A stretch of 62,520 bases of DNA from Flavobacteriales bacterium UBA2104 (GCA_002331485.1 DCYS01000011.1:1-62520), one strand, 5' to 3'; counted from the first letter of the stretch, positions 35,994 to 45,775 are shown. Notes: a model not told the origin generated them from the letters alone. Made by a program: numbers and translations.

Positions 35994-38900
35994 ATGCTTA
36001 TAAAACATTCCCTTGTTGCCTTTTTGGTATCAATAGCTCTTGGTGCCTACTCTCAAAGAGGAAGTTTTGGAAATCAAACAATAAATGCGCAGGATACTTG
36101 GGTAAACACATACACGTATTTAACAAGCAATGCTACTGCAGGAAATACTACGATCATCGTTGATGACAATTCAATGACGGGTGCTCAATTTGGAGGTTCC
36201 CTTGCGCAAGGTGAACTTATTATGATCATGCAAATGCAAGGTGCAGATGTGGATGTATTTACTGATCCAACTGCAGTTTGGGGAGGTGACTATACTGCTC
36301 ACAATAACTTCGCTGCTGATGGGTTTAACCACAATTTGATAGAATTCGGTCGTGTTTTAAACTACAACGGAGCTGGTCATTTTGAATATGCAGAAGTGGC
36401 GGGTGTCTCTGGAGGAAATACGATCACATTGAATTGTGGACTTGAAAATGACTATGATGTAGCTGGACATGTTCAGATCGTAAGAATTCCCAGATATGAA
36501 GATCTCGAGATCCAAAATAATACGAGTATATCAGGTCCACAGTGGAATGGACTTTCTGGTGGTGTTGTTGCTGTTGAGGTAAATGGCGACCTAACGATCA
36601 CAGGAACAGGAAGTATAGAAGCTGATGCAATCGGATTTCGTGGAGGTGTTCCAGATAATCAGTCGGCAAATGCGCCTAACGATGACGTAAATACAGGTTA
36701 CCCAGGTTCGGAGAATCCTACACAGGGAGCTGAAAAGGGAGAAGGAATATTTGGAACTTACACAGATTTAGATGCAATCTATTCTCGATATTGTCAAGGA
36801 GCGATCTCAAACGGTGGTGGTGGAGCTAATTACCACAACGCCGGAGGAGGTGGTGGTTCAAATGTTGGAACCGGTACTTATTATGCTTATGGTGTTCCTG
36901 CGCCTGGTCCTTCCAATGATTATGTAACAGCGTGGAACTTAGAGTCTGCTTCAATGTTCAGTAATCCAAGTTCAGGAGGAGGTAGAGGAGGTTATTCACA
37001 TGCAACGAGTAATAATGATCCTTTGGTTGTTGATACAAGTGAAGCTGCTTGGGGTGGTGATTTCAGAAGAGCAACTGGTGGAGCAGGTGGACATCCGTTA
37101 ACCTATGATACGGACCGACTCTTTATGGGAGGCGGTGGTGGAGCCGGAGACGATAATAATAACTACGGAGGGCCTGGAGGTCGAGGTGGAGGAATTGTTA
37201 TGGTACAAGTATATGGAAACATATCTGGGACTGGTTCAATAACAGCAAACGGAGAAGATGGGGGGAACTCAGAAGGACCTACACCTCCAAATTTCAGTAG
37301 TCAAAAATCTGGTGACGACGGAGCCGGTGGTGCTGGTGGAGGTGGATCAGTTTATATTCAAAATATGAATCCAGTTCCATCTGGGATATCACTTACAGCT
37401 GTAGGTGGAGATGGTGGAGATCAAGTATTTCAATACGGACAATTTACTTCACCTCAAGCGGATGGACCAGGTGGAGCCGGAGCTGGAGGTTTGATCGTTT
37501 ATAGTTCTGGTACTCCTACAGAAGATGTTTCAGGTGGGCTTGCCGGTGAAACGGATTCAGAGTTTGTTCCGAATTTTCCTGTGAATGGTGCAACAGGAGG
37601 TGCGTCAGGAATGAGTAATTCAAATGACGCGATCTCAACAGAGTTCTTTGACCTTGTTGTCGAAGACGATACTGTTTGTGGTGGAGGTTCTACTACCTTA
37701 ACAGCAACAGTGAATGGAACACTTCCTGGTGGAAGCCAGATCACATGGTATAATGCAGCCTATGGAGGTTCATCCGTGCAAACAGGAGCTAGCTTTACGA
37801 CACCTAGTTTAGCCACGACAACAACATATTACGTTGGTGTTTGTCCGGGTACTTTTAGAATACCAGTAGAGGTTGTTGTTTCACCTCCTATAAATATTAC
37901 AGGGACTGCAACAACTTCACCTGAGACCTGTGCAGGAAATGATGGTTCTATTACTGGATTATCAGCTTCAGGTGGATTTGGAAGCTTAACGTTCGATTGG
38001 AACGGAACGGTAACACCGACAGAGGACCTGAACAATGCAGTAGGAGGTTCTTATACGTTGACGGTTACTGATGAAAATGGTTGTACGGCAACAAGTGGGC
38101 CTTACACGATCAGTCCATCACCGGGTCCTTCTATTGATCTAACTAATCTTAATATTCAAGATGAGTCTTGTCTTGGTAATGATGGTTCTATCACAGGGAT
38201 CGTAGCAACAGGTAGTAACATCGTTATCGAATGGAACGGAACAGTTTATCCAGATGAGGATATCACTGGCCTGGCAGGTGGAACATATACTTTAGTCGTG
38301 ACTGATGATGCAAGTTGTACCACCACTGCAGGACCATTTACGGTAAACACTGATCCAGGACCATCAATTGATGATTCAAACATTCAAATTGAAGATGAAA
38401 CGTGTTTCGGTGCGGATGGAGAGATCACAGGAATTGTAGCTACAGGAACGAACCTAACGTATGATTGGAACGGGAATAATACGCTAAGCGAAGACACTGT
38501 TGGATTGGATGCAGGATCATATACACTTACGGTTACAGATGGAGTAGGATGTAGTGTTTCATCAGGACCTTATACAGTTAATGAGATACCAGGACCGCAA
38601 GTCGATGATAGCAATATTCAGATCCAGGATGAGGGGTGTGGCCAAGGAAACGGAAGCATCACAGGGATAACTGCAACAGGTAACAACCTTGCATTTGTTT
38701 GGAATGGAACGACGGAGCCTCAAATTGATATAAACGGATTATCCGCGGGATCTTACACGCTTGAGGTTGTTGATGATCTAGGATGTAGTGTAACTGTAGG
38801 ACCATACACAGTGAATAATATTCCAGGTCCTACAATTGATGAAAATAATGTAGTGATCACAGGTGAAACCTGTAATGGTAATGACGGGTCTGTTTCTGGT

Positions 38901-39818
38901 CTTCAAGTTAGTGGAGCAGGAGGTTATTCCTATCAATGGACGCCTTCAGGTCAGACAACAGTTGATCTGACAAATGTTGCTGCTGGAAATTATGCGATTC
39001 AGGTTACGGATATAAATGGTTGTACAGCATCAGCAGGACCATTTACAGTGGGAGTGATTCCTTCTCCGTCGATCGATGCATCGAACATAGTTGTCCAGGA
39101 TGAAACTTGTGACGGTAATGATGGTTCAATAACGAATATCTCTGCAACTGGTGGTGATCTGACATATGAATGGAATGGTCAAACTTATCCATCAGAAGAT
39201 GCTACAGGTTTAACAGGCGGTGATTATACACTTGTTGTTACTGATTCAAATAACTGTACCGCAACGTATGGACCTGTAACAGTTAATGGCGTTGTCGTTC
39301 CGGATGTAACGATCTTAACGCCGGATCCAGCGATTGTCGATCTGGGTGACTTTATTACGATCGAAACAACAGTTACTCCTTCCACAGCAGATATCAGTTG
39401 GAACCCTGGAGCAGGTTTGAGCTGCACAGATTGTGAAGATACAGATGCATCTCCGGAAGGAAGTAATTGGTATATAGTAACCGTTACAAGTGCCGATGGA
39501 TGTACTGATCAGGATTCAATTTGGATCGAAGTGATCAACCCATGTGGAGAAGTTATGGTTCCAACTATATTCTCACCAAATAATGATAACCTAAACGATC
39601 AGCTTTGTGTCTTAGGAGGATGCATTCAGACAATGAATTTACAGATCTTCAATCGATGGGGAGAAAAAATATTTGAAAGTAATGACCCAACCGATTGCTG
39701 GGATGGTACGTTTAGAGGAGAGAAGGTGAATACTGGAACGTATATTTACAAAATAACTGGTACACGTGACGATGGGACTGCATTTGAAGACGCAGGTAAC
39801 GTGAACGTTGTGAGATAA
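35994..39818 (+). CDS. Large T9SS-exported surface protein with glycine-rich region and SprB-like repeats
   Basis: The 1274-residue protein has a signal peptide (LVAFLVSIALGAYS) and an N-terminal region of about 240 residues. A strongly glycine-rich segment follows at about 240-520 (NGGGGANYHN, GGGRGGYSH, GGRGGGIVMV). After a short Ig-like domain come six repeats of about 78 residues, then a PKD-like domain. The C-terminus shows VPTIFSPNNDNLND, FNRWGEKIFES and GTYIYKITG. That is the gliding-motility-associated (type B) T9SS domain. It is probably a cell-surface adhesin; the repeats resemble those in SprB. Ligand and role are unknown. Confidence 0.85.
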   Translation: MLIKHSLVAFLVSIALGAYSQRGSFGNQTINAQDTWVNTYTYLTSNATAGNTTIIVDDNSMTGAQFGGSLAQGELIMIMQMQGADVDVFTDPTAVWGGDYTAHNNFAADGFNHNLIEFGRVLNYNGAGHFEYAEVAGVSGGNTITLNCGLENDYDVAGHVQIVRIPRYEDLEIQNNTSISGPQWNGLSGGVVAVEVNGDLTITGTGSIEADAIGFRGGVPDNQSANAPNDDVNTGYPGSENPTQGAEKGEGIFGTYTDLDAIYSRYCQGAISNGGGGANYHNAGGGGGSNVGTGTYYAYGVPAPGPSNDYVTAWNLESASMFSNPSSGGGRGGYSHATSNNDPLVVDTSEAAWGGDFRRATGGAGGHPLTYDTDRLFMGGGGGAGDDNNNYGGPGGRGGGIVMVQVYGNISGTGSITANGEDGGNSEGPTPPNFSSQKSGDDGAGGAGGGGSVYIQNMNPVPSGISLTAVGGDGGDQVFQYGQFTSPQADGPGGAGAGGLIVYSSGTPTEDVSGGLAGETDSEFVPNFPVNGATGGASGMSNSNDAISTEFFDLVVEDDTVCGGGSTTLTATVNGTLPGGSQITWYNAAYGGSSVQTGASFTTPSLATTTTYYVGVCPGTFRIPVEVVVSPPINITGTATTSPETCAGNDGSITGLSASGGFGSLTFDWNGTVTPTEDLNNAVGGSYTLTVTDENGCTATSGPYTISPSPGPSIDLTNLNIQDESCLGNDGSITGIVATGSNIVIEWNGTVYPDEDITGLAGGTYTLVVTDDASCTTTAGPFTVNTDPGPSIDDSNIQIEDETCFGADGEITGIVATGTNLTYDWNGNNTLSEDTVGLDAGSYTLTVTDGVGCSVSSGPYTVNEIPGPQVDDSNIQIQDEGCGQGNGSITGITATGNNLAFVWNGTTEPQIDINGLSAGSYTLEVVDDLGCSVTVGPYTVNNIPGPTIDENNVVITGETCNGNDGSVSGLQVSGAGGYSYQWTPSGQTTVDLTNVAAGNYAIQVTDINGCTASAGPFTVGVIPSPSIDASNIVVQDETCDGNDGSITNISATGGDLTYEWNGQTYPSEDATGLTGGDYTLVVTDSNNCTATYGPVTVNGVVVPDVTILTPDPAIVDLGDFITIETTVTPSTADISWNPGAGLSCTDCEDTDASPEGSNWYIVTVTSADGCTDQDSIWIEVINPCGEVMVPTIFSPNNDNLNDQLCVLGGCIQTMNLQIFNRWGEKIFESNDPTDCWDGTFRGEKVNTGTYIYKITGTRDDGTAFEDAGNVNVVR
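37893..39300 (+). repeat. Six in-frame repeats of about 78 codons within the surface protein
   Basis: Each unit follows the pattern NIxIxDETCxGNDGSITGIxATG, then a WNG segment, then GLxxGxYTLxVTDxxGCxxxxGPxTV, ending in a PGPSID-type linker. Two cysteines per unit are conserved and could form a disulphide. The fourth unit deviates (EGCGQGNGS) and the fifth has WTP in place of WNG. Units have diverged at the DNA level, so expansion is not recent. Confidence 0.85.
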
Positions 39819-39938
39819 TTTTTAACTACTTAAATGTGTTATTCACTCATTTATATGTGTATTTCACCAATTAATCCAGTAAAATGGTCAGTAAATTGAT
39901 AAACTTATTTATTTTTAACCTTTAGCTATTGATAATCA

Positions 39939-40520
39939 ATGTCTAGGAACACCGAAATAAGAACTAACCTTGAAGGCATCTACCGGACGCTGCATAATGA
40001 TATGGCAGACCGTGAAGGTGCTGTTGTAGTACTTTCTCATTTTGGTGAATTTTCTCAAGACCTTGTAAATAGTCTCTCAGAGGGTCTTGAGCAGATCATG
40101 GTTACGAATAATGTTAAGAAGACCATCATAAAACGAATGTTTTCTATTATGATCGAGGGTCTTCAGAATATACGTATTCATGGGGCTAAAGACACTCAAG
40201 GTAAACAGCTTGGACATGTCATCGTACTGGACGAGGGTGATCATTACACCATTTCACTTGGTAATCTGATCGATAATAAAAAGAAAACGTTCATTTCAGA
40301 ACATCTCGATAAATTGAACGGAATGGAACCCGCAGAAGTTAAGCAATACTACATGGAAGTACTTGGTAACGGGTTACTTTCAGAAAAAGGTGGTGCTGGA
40401 CTTGGTTTTATTACCATGAGCCTGAAATCTAAATCAAAACTTAATTATACTTTCAACGAGTGCAGAGCAGACTTCTCCTATTTTGAAGTCAATATGCAAC
40501 TTGATTACGTTAAAAAATAA
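39939..40520 (+). CDS. SiaB-family protein kinase-like protein
   Basis: The 193-residue protein looks like a histidine-kinase-type ATPase of the SiaB (DUF6272) family. The N-box-like helix is IMIEGLQNIRIHGAKD and the glycine-rich lid segment is GLLSEKGGAGLGFITM. In Pseudomonas, SiaB phosphorylates the regulator SiaC, which controls a diguanylate cyclase. Here no SiaC-like gene is adjacent: the next gene codes for a small exported repeat protein four bases downstream. The partner may lie elsewhere. No membrane span is present. The 120 bp upstream shows no clear promoter box. Confidence 0.75.
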   Translation: MSRNTEIRTNLEGIYRTLHNDMADREGAVVVLSHFGEFSQDLVNSLSEGLEQIMVTNNVKKTIIKRMFSIMIEGLQNIRIHGAKDTQGKQLGHVIVLDEGDHYTISLGNLIDNKKKTFISEHLDKLNGMEPAEVKQYYMEVLGNGLLSEKGGAGLGFITMSLKSKSKLNYTFNECRADFSYFEVNMQLDYVKK

Positions 40521-40524
40521 CGCT

Positions 40525-40995
40525 ATGCGATCAAGGATTCTGCTTATTTTCCTCTTGATCAGTTTTTCCTCACTTGTTTATTCGCAGAAACTTTACAAAG
40601 GTGAAACGACCTTTGAAAAAGTACTTGTCTATTCTTTCAAGGGTAAGAATATATTCAAAGGTGATAGCCGTTGGAGTTCCAAACCGCTTTTTTCATTCGA
40701 TGAGCATTATTTTTATGCTGGTTCATCCGGTTTTTCAGATCAGCGCTTATTTGAAATTAAAGGTGATAGGATCTACTTTGTTTCGAATGGATTTTCTAGA
40801 ACTGTGGCCTATACAGTAAAGGATAATAAGATCTACAACGGAGATAGTTCGTTTAGCGGTGATTGTCTTTTTACTTTATCTGATGGTAAAATTTATAGCG
40901 GAGATAGCACTTTCATTTCCGATATCTTATTTACCTTGGAGGCCGCCGAAGCAATTGATCTGAGAATTATCGCTTGCTTGATCGGACCATTTTAA
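40525..40995 (+). CDS. Small exported repeat protein, unknown function
   Basis: I do not recognise the family. The 156-residue protein has a signal peptide (ILLIFLLISFSSLVYSQ). Short beta-hairpin-like repeats of about 18-20 residues follow, best seen as KIYNGDSSFSGDCLFTL, then KIYSGDSTFISDILFTL. Earlier copies are degenerate (NIFKGDSRWSSKPLFSF; YFYAGSSGFSDQRLFEI). The ATG at 40525 was chosen because it gives the signal peptide; an in-frame ATG at 40483 lies inside the kinase gene. It is sandwiched between the SiaB-like kinase and a DUF819 protein in a tight unit. Confidence 0.75.
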   Translation: MRSRILLIFLLISFSSLVYSQKLYKGETTFEKVLVYSFKGKNIFKGDSRWSSKPLFSFDEHYFYAGSSGFSDQRLFEIKGDRIYFVSNGFSRTVAYTVKDNKIYNGDSSFSGDCLFTLSDGKIYSGDSTFISDILFTLEAAEAIDLRIIACLIGPF

Positions 40996-41009
40996 ATGAA
41001 AAAGTCGAA

Positions 41010-42680
41010 ATGATGAAGAGTATTTTTGTTGTCGCTGTTTTCTTTTTATTGTCTATCCTACCTGCTATTTCACAGGAACAAGTGATGGTAGTTGAGAAAG
41101 ATTCTCTAGTGATCTCAACTCAGGAATATGATGATGAGGTGCTTGAAGACATGATGAGTTTTGATTTCGGTCAGGAACTCAAAAAATTCAGTCCTCAGAA
41201 GTATGGTGTGATAAACTTTACTGATGATGATCGCAGAATACTGGATCGTGCAGATCGTATTCAAGTTATGTTCAATGGAGATTCATTACAAGTAGCAGAA
41301 ATTGAAAACATATTTTTCAGAAACCCTGGTCCTCAGGGAATAGTCAAAGTTGAGTTAAAACCTGAATTAGCAGGTAAACCGTTAAAGTTTGATGGACACG
41401 ATGGTAAATTCAAAGTGAGTTTTTTAGCAAAAGAACCACGAGAGGCGCTGATCACTGATGATAAAGTAGTTTTTGGAATTCTAGCAGTGATTTTAGCGTT
41501 CATTTTCTACACTTCCGGACTTGATCACAAAAACTGGAAACGACTCTACACCGTTATACCAGCACTTTTCTTGTGCTATATGATTCCAGCTGTATTAACT
41601 TCATTTGGAATTATAGATCCTGAAGCAACAGATCTCTATTTTGTGGCAAGTCGCTATCTCTTGCCAGGATCGCTCATACTCCTCATACTTTCAGTAGATA
41701 TCAAGAGTCTTTTTGGATTAGGTTCTAAAAGTTTGATCATGTTCTTTACCGGTACTGTCGGTATCATCATTGGAGGTGTTTTTGCCGTATGGTTTTTCTC
41801 GATCGTACATCCTGAAACAGTAACTGGTGGCGGTCCTGAGAACGAGGAAGTATGGAGAGGACTTGCAACTATAGCTGGTTCCTGGATCGGTGGAGGAGCG
41901 AATCAATCTGCAATGCTTGAAATATACAAATACAAAGAGTCCCTATTTGGAGGAATGCTTTTAGTTGATATTGTTGTGGCAAATATTTGGATGGCATTAA
42001 TCTTATTTGGTATAGGACGTAAAGCCAAAATTGACAAATGGTTAAAAGCTGATAGTAGTGCGATTGATAAACTTGTTTTGAAGGTTGAGAAATTTCAGAA
42101 GAGTGTTGATAGAAAAACTACTCTAACTGATTACATGGTGATTGCAGGCTTAGTGTTTGGTGGTGTTGCTATTTCACATTTTTTAGGAGGTTTACTATCT
42201 GATTATTTTAAATCCTTTTTGGACAAAGGAAGTACCTTTAATAGTTCATTTTTCTGGATGGTGGTTATTTCTACATTTTATGGTTTGATATTAAGCTTCA
42301 CCAGAGCAAGATCATATGAAGGTGTTGGTGCTTCGAAGATAGGATCTGTTTTCTTATATATTCTAGTTGCTACAATTGGTATGAAAGTGGATATATCTAA
42401 AATGTTTGATAATCCTTACTTGATTTTTGTTGGACTGGTTTGGATGGCAATTCATGCAATTCTGTTAGTAGTAGTAGCAAAACTGATCAAGGCACCGTTT
42501 TTCTTTTTAGCTGTGGGGAGTCAAGCTAATGTGGGTGGAGCTGCATCAGCGCCTATTGTAGCCAATGCATTTCATCCTGCTCTTACAACAGTTGGAGTAC
42601 TAATGGCAGTTTTTGGCTACTTTATTGGGACTTATGGTGCTCAAGCATGTGCAGAGCTCATGAACCTTGTCTCGCCCTAG
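41010..42680 (+). CDS. DUF819-family polytopic membrane protein with an exported N-terminal domain
   Basis: This 557-residue protein (or 556 if the adjacent second ATG is used) has a cleavable-looking signal peptide (SIFVVAVFFLLSILPAISQ) and a soluble domain of about 130 residues. A membrane domain of about ten segments follows. The membrane part matches DUF819: GSWIGGGANQSAM, SLFGGMLLVDIVVANIWMA, IGMKVDISKM and SQANVGGAASAPIVANAF. DUF819 proteins are transporter-like with unknown substrate. The periplasmic N-terminal domain is an uncommon extension. It lies 14 bases after the repeat protein gene. Confidence 0.82.
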   Translation: MMKSIFVVAVFFLLSILPAISQEQVMVVEKDSLVISTQEYDDEVLEDMMSFDFGQELKKFSPQKYGVINFTDDDRRILDRADRIQVMFNGDSLQVAEIENIFFRNPGPQGIVKVELKPELAGKPLKFDGHDGKFKVSFLAKEPREALITDDKVVFGILAVILAFIFYTSGLDHKNWKRLYTVIPALFLCYMIPAVLTSFGIIDPEATDLYFVASRYLLPGSLILLILSVDIKSLFGLGSKSLIMFFTGTVGIIIGGVFAVWFFSIVHPETVTGGGPENEEVWRGLATIAGSWIGGGANQSAMLEIYKYKESLFGGMLLVDIVVANIWMALILFGIGRKAKIDKWLKADSSAIDKLVLKVEKFQKSVDRKTTLTDYMVIAGLVFGGVAISHFLGGLLSDYFKSFLDKGSTFNSSFFWMVVISTFYGLILSFTRARSYEGVGASKIGSVFLYILVATIGMKVDISKMFDNPYLIFVGLVWMAIHAILLVVVAKLIKAPFFFLAVGSQANVGGAASAPIVANAFHPALTTVGVLMAVFGYFIGTYGAQACAELMNLVSP

Positions 42681-42693
42681 TTGTTAATCATGC

Positions 42694-43596
42694 ATGCTTA
42701 AGATCGCTTACAACGATTATTATGTTCAGCCGTTACCGGAAGGTCACCGGTTTCCCATGGAGAAATACGATCTTCTCCCTAAGCAGCTATTACACGAAGG
42801 GACAATAGAAGAAGAGCAGCTTTTTAGTCCTAAAGTGATCGATAAAAAAGATGTTCTTGCCGTTCACGATCAAATTTACTTCAAGCGATTAACTAATTTG
42901 GAATTAGATCGACGTGAGCAAAGAAGATCAGGATTTCCGCACGATGAGCGATTAATAAAACGTGAACAAGTGATCATGGAAGGTACGCGTATGTGTGCTG
43001 AATTAGCGCTTGAAACTGGGGCAGCAATGAACATTGCAGGAGGAACACATCACGCATATACTGATAGAGGTGAAGGGTTCTGCTTGCTGAATGATCAAGC
43101 CATCGCTGCGAAATGGTTACTATCTAATACTTCGGTTGAAAACATCCTCATCATTGATCTGGATGTCCATCAAGGAAATGGTACAGCTGAGATCTTTCAG
43201 GATGAACCTCGAGTATTTACATTTAGCATGCACGGCGCTAACAATTATCCATTAAAGAAAGAAAAGTCAGATTTAGATGTTCCATTGGAAGATGGAGTTG
43301 ATGATAAAACTTATATTTATGAACTAGAGAAACATTTGGATCAGATCTTAAAGAATTTTAACCCTGATTTTTTGTTTTTCCAGTCAGGTGTAGATATTAT
43401 TCAAACTGATAAATTAGGTAGAATGGGTGTGTCCATTCAAGGTTGTCGCCAACGGGATGAGATCGTTTTTCGTCTTGCTAGTGAGTTGGAAAAACCGATC
43501 GTAGCAAGTATGGGAGGTGGTTACTCAAAAGAAATAAAATACATTATAGAAGCACATGCAAATACATTCAGAACCGCACAACACATCTTATTTTAA
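42694..43596 (+). CDS. Histone deacetylase-family hydrolase
   Basis: This 300-residue zinc amidohydrolase of the arginase/deacetylase fold shows IAGGTHHAYTDRGEGFCLLND and the zinc-binding DLDVHQGNGTAEIF. SMHGANNYPL and a QSGVDIIQTDKLGRM segment (third zinc-ligand region) follow. Bacterial members include acetoin-utilisation-like and acetylpolyamine deacetylases; the substrate here is unknown. It is followed, with a 41-bp overlap, by a TspO gene and is 13 bases after the DUF819 gene, so it is probably part of a longer operon. Confidence 0.88.
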   Translation: MLKIAYNDYYVQPLPEGHRFPMEKYDLLPKQLLHEGTIEEEQLFSPKVIDKKDVLAVHDQIYFKRLTNLELDRREQRRSGFPHDERLIKREQVIMEGTRMCAELALETGAAMNIAGGTHHAYTDRGEGFCLLNDQAIAAKWLLSNTSVENILIIDLDVHQGNGTAEIFQDEPRVFTFSMHGANNYPLKKEKSDLDVPLEDGVDDKTYIYELEKHLDQILKNFNPDFLFFQSGVDIIQTDKLGRMGVSIQGCRQRDEIVFRLASELEKPIVASMGGGYSKEIKYIIEAHANTFRTAQHILF

Positions 43597-44086
43597 ACAG
43601 GGTCTATGGTGGAAGATCTTGATCTCAGCTATTGCATGTTTGGGACTAGGAACATTGAGTGGACTATCAACAATGAGTGATATTCAAGGATGGTACGCTG
43701 AATTAAATAAACCATCATTTACTCCTCCAAATTGGTTGTTCGGACCTGCATGGACGGTTTTGTATATTTTGATCGGAGGGTCTTTCGGGATCATTTGGCA
43801 AGTGGCTGCTAAAGGTCGTTATCCCATTATCGTAAAATTTGCTAAACGCGGTCTCATTTTATTTGGAATTCATTTTTTACTGAATTTAGCCTGGACGCCT
43901 GTTTTTTTTGGATTACACAATCCTGGTCTGGGATTAGTTGTTATCGTCGCATTACTCATTTTTATTATTCTTTTGATCAGACATTTCTTTAGGTTAGACC
44001 GTGTTGCGGCTTTCCTTATGATACCTTATTTGCTGTGGGTTGCGTTTGCAACAACTTTGAATGCTAGTATTTTAATCCTGAATTAG
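43556..44086 (+). CDS. TspO/MBR family membrane protein
   Basis: The 176-residue protein has five membrane helices and the tryptophan-rich signature KPSFTPPNWLFGPAWTVLYI, with WTPVFFGLHN and a TLNASILILN end. TspO proteins bind porphyrins and can affect stress and tetrapyrrole metabolism. The ATG at 43556 lies inside the end of the deacetylase gene (41-bp overlap); no closer start would keep the first helix (WWKILISAIACLGLGTL) intact. Its stop overlaps the GTG start of the next gene by one base. Confidence 0.9.
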   Translation: MQIHSEPHNTSYFKQGLWWKILISAIACLGLGTLSGLSTMSDIQGWYAELNKPSFTPPNWLFGPAWTVLYILIGGSFGIIWQVAAKGRYPIIVKFAKRGLILFGIHFLLNLAWTPVFFGLHNPGLGLVVIVALLIFIILLIRHFFRLDRVAAFLMIPYLLWVAFATTLNASILILN

Positions 44087-44562
44087 TGAAGACACTTTAT
44101 TTATTTTCTATTCTTCTGGTTTTAGCTGCTTGTAGTATGTCAACGGAGCAGGAAATGGAATTGAATCATTCGCTCAACAACATGATCCAGGCTAGAAATG
44201 ATGGAGACGGTTTATCGTACCTGAATTTTACACATCCATCCATTGTCAAGTATTATAAGTCTAAAGGCGATAGTGCCCTTATCAAAAAGTTTCAGGAGGT
44301 TGAGAAAGGGAATTCCAGAAGTTATGAAGATGATCAGGAAATGGTCTACTGGGGAACAGGATATGTTAAAGAAGTGAAGAGCAAGGATTCGATCCTGCAA
44401 GCTCGTATCGAAATAAAACTGTACCAAGATCATGTGGACATAGATAGCACAGCCGTGTTTTATGCAACCTCTTATTCAGGTGAAACAGATTGGTTATTTG
44501 CTCAGGATTTAGATTATTTTTCAAAAGCTTTTCCAGTAAATCAGAGACTCTTCTCTAAATAA
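44086..44562 (+). CDS. Small lipoprotein, unknown function
   Basis: The 158-residue protein starts with GTG, overlapping the TspO stop (TAGTG). A lipoprotein signal is clear: LYLFSILLVLAACSMS, with the lipobox LAAC. The mature part is helical then beta-rich (NDGDGLSYLNFTHPSIVKYY) and resembles small NTF2-like or DUF domains by length, but no family is recognised. It ends the TspO unit, followed by 118 bp before the TPR protein. Confidence 0.75.
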   Translation: MKTLYLFSILLVLAACSMSTEQEMELNHSLNNMIQARNDGDGLSYLNFTHPSIVKYYKSKGDSALIKKFQEVEKGNSRSYEDDQEMVYWGTGYVKEVKSKDSILQARIEIKLYQDHVDIDSTAVFYATSYSGETDWLFAQDLDYFSKAFPVNQRLFSK

Positions 44563-44680
44563 TTGTGATTTAAACTGATAATCAGACATTTATTTAACAA
44601 TAGGTAAAATTACCTAGATTCCTGGACGTGATTCCCTGATATTATTGCTACTTTAGGCATCACCATTCGCTACTTACTAC

Positions 44681-45754
44681 ATGAAAACGCAGTTTCTGAA
44701 CATCTGTTTTTTTCTCGTAATTGGACAAGTATTTGCCCAAAGTGATTCCCTTGTGAGGTCTATAATCAATCATTCAAAAGAGGTAGAGGAGCAGGGTAAT
44801 TTTAGCTATGCAGTTGATCTTCTTTCAACAAATGTGAAGAATTACAAAGGCTCAGCTGAATTGAGAAAAGAACTAGCGTTTCTTTATTTTCGAGGGAGTG
44901 AGTATAGAAAATCGTTGAAGCACTGTAGGAAATTTCTGAGACGATTTGAACCTGACGAAGATATCTACCAGCTAGTAGCCCATAATCATATCAATAAAGG
45001 TAAACCGTCAAAAGCAGAAAGACATCTTGGTGAAGGTCTGGACAAACTGCCAAATTCGGGCTTGTTATACACAGAACAAGGACGGCTGGCAATGCATGTT
45101 GAAGATTATGAAAGCGCAATAAATTGGTTTGAAAAAGGAATCGAGAACGTTCCAAACTATGCAGGGAACTACTATTGGGCTTCAAAGATCTATTGCCAAT
45201 CAACAGAAGAAATGTGGGGACTTTATTATGGCGAGATCTTTATGAATCTGGAACGATTTACTTCCCGTACAAGAGAGATCAGTAGTCTACTATTCGAAAC
45301 ATTAAATCGGGAGATCATTTTCTATAACGATACCGCTATATCTGTGAATCTTTGCAAGGACGCCAATTTTGAAGTGCCGATCGAGGATACGGCGAATTAC
45401 GTGAGTTACTGTCAGGACATTATTGAGCCTAATTACAAAAAAGCATTGAAGGGAATTGATTTCCTATCGATCGGGAACATCTATAAGTTCCGATCAAAAT
45501 TTATTCAGATCATGAAGAGCGAGGAAATGCATGGATATCGCAAACATTATTTACATGATTTCCATAACGATCTCATCAAAAACGGTCATTTCGAAGCCTA
45601 TAATCACTGGCTGTTTATGATGGGGAATCCAGAAGAGTTTCAATACTGGGAAAAGAATAACAGTTCTCAATGGAAACTATTCATTCGCTGGATCGAGAAC
45701 TACGATTTTCAGATCAAGGAAGAAGATGCCTATTTTTCGAAGCAGTTTAGATAA
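44681..45754 (+). CDS. Exported TPR-repeat protein
   Basis: The 357-residue protein has a signal peptide (NICFFLVIGQVFAQ) and two to four tetratricopeptide repeats in the first half. These include AELRKELAFLYFRGSEYRKSLKHCRKF, seen in parts, and GLLYTEQGRLAMHVEDYES with AINWFEKGIENVP. The second half has no recognised domain. TPR modules mediate protein contacts in the periplasm or at the outer membrane. No functional neighbour is obvious. Confidence 0.78.
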   Translation: MKTQFLNICFFLVIGQVFAQSDSLVRSIINHSKEVEEQGNFSYAVDLLSTNVKNYKGSAELRKELAFLYFRGSEYRKSLKHCRKFLRRFEPDEDIYQLVAHNHINKGKPSKAERHLGEGLDKLPNSGLLYTEQGRLAMHVEDYESAINWFEKGIENVPNYAGNYYWASKIYCQSTEEMWGLYYGEIFMNLERFTSRTREISSLLFETLNREIIFYNDTAISVNLCKDANFEVPIEDTANYVSYCQDIIEPNYKKALKGIDFLSIGNIYKFRSKFIQIMKSEEMHGYRKHYLHDFHNDLIKNGHFEAYNHWLFMMGNPEEFQYWEKNNSSQWKLFIRWIENYDFQIKEEDAYFSKQFR

Positions 45755-45775
45755 GTATCGGATATATCTTTTCCT

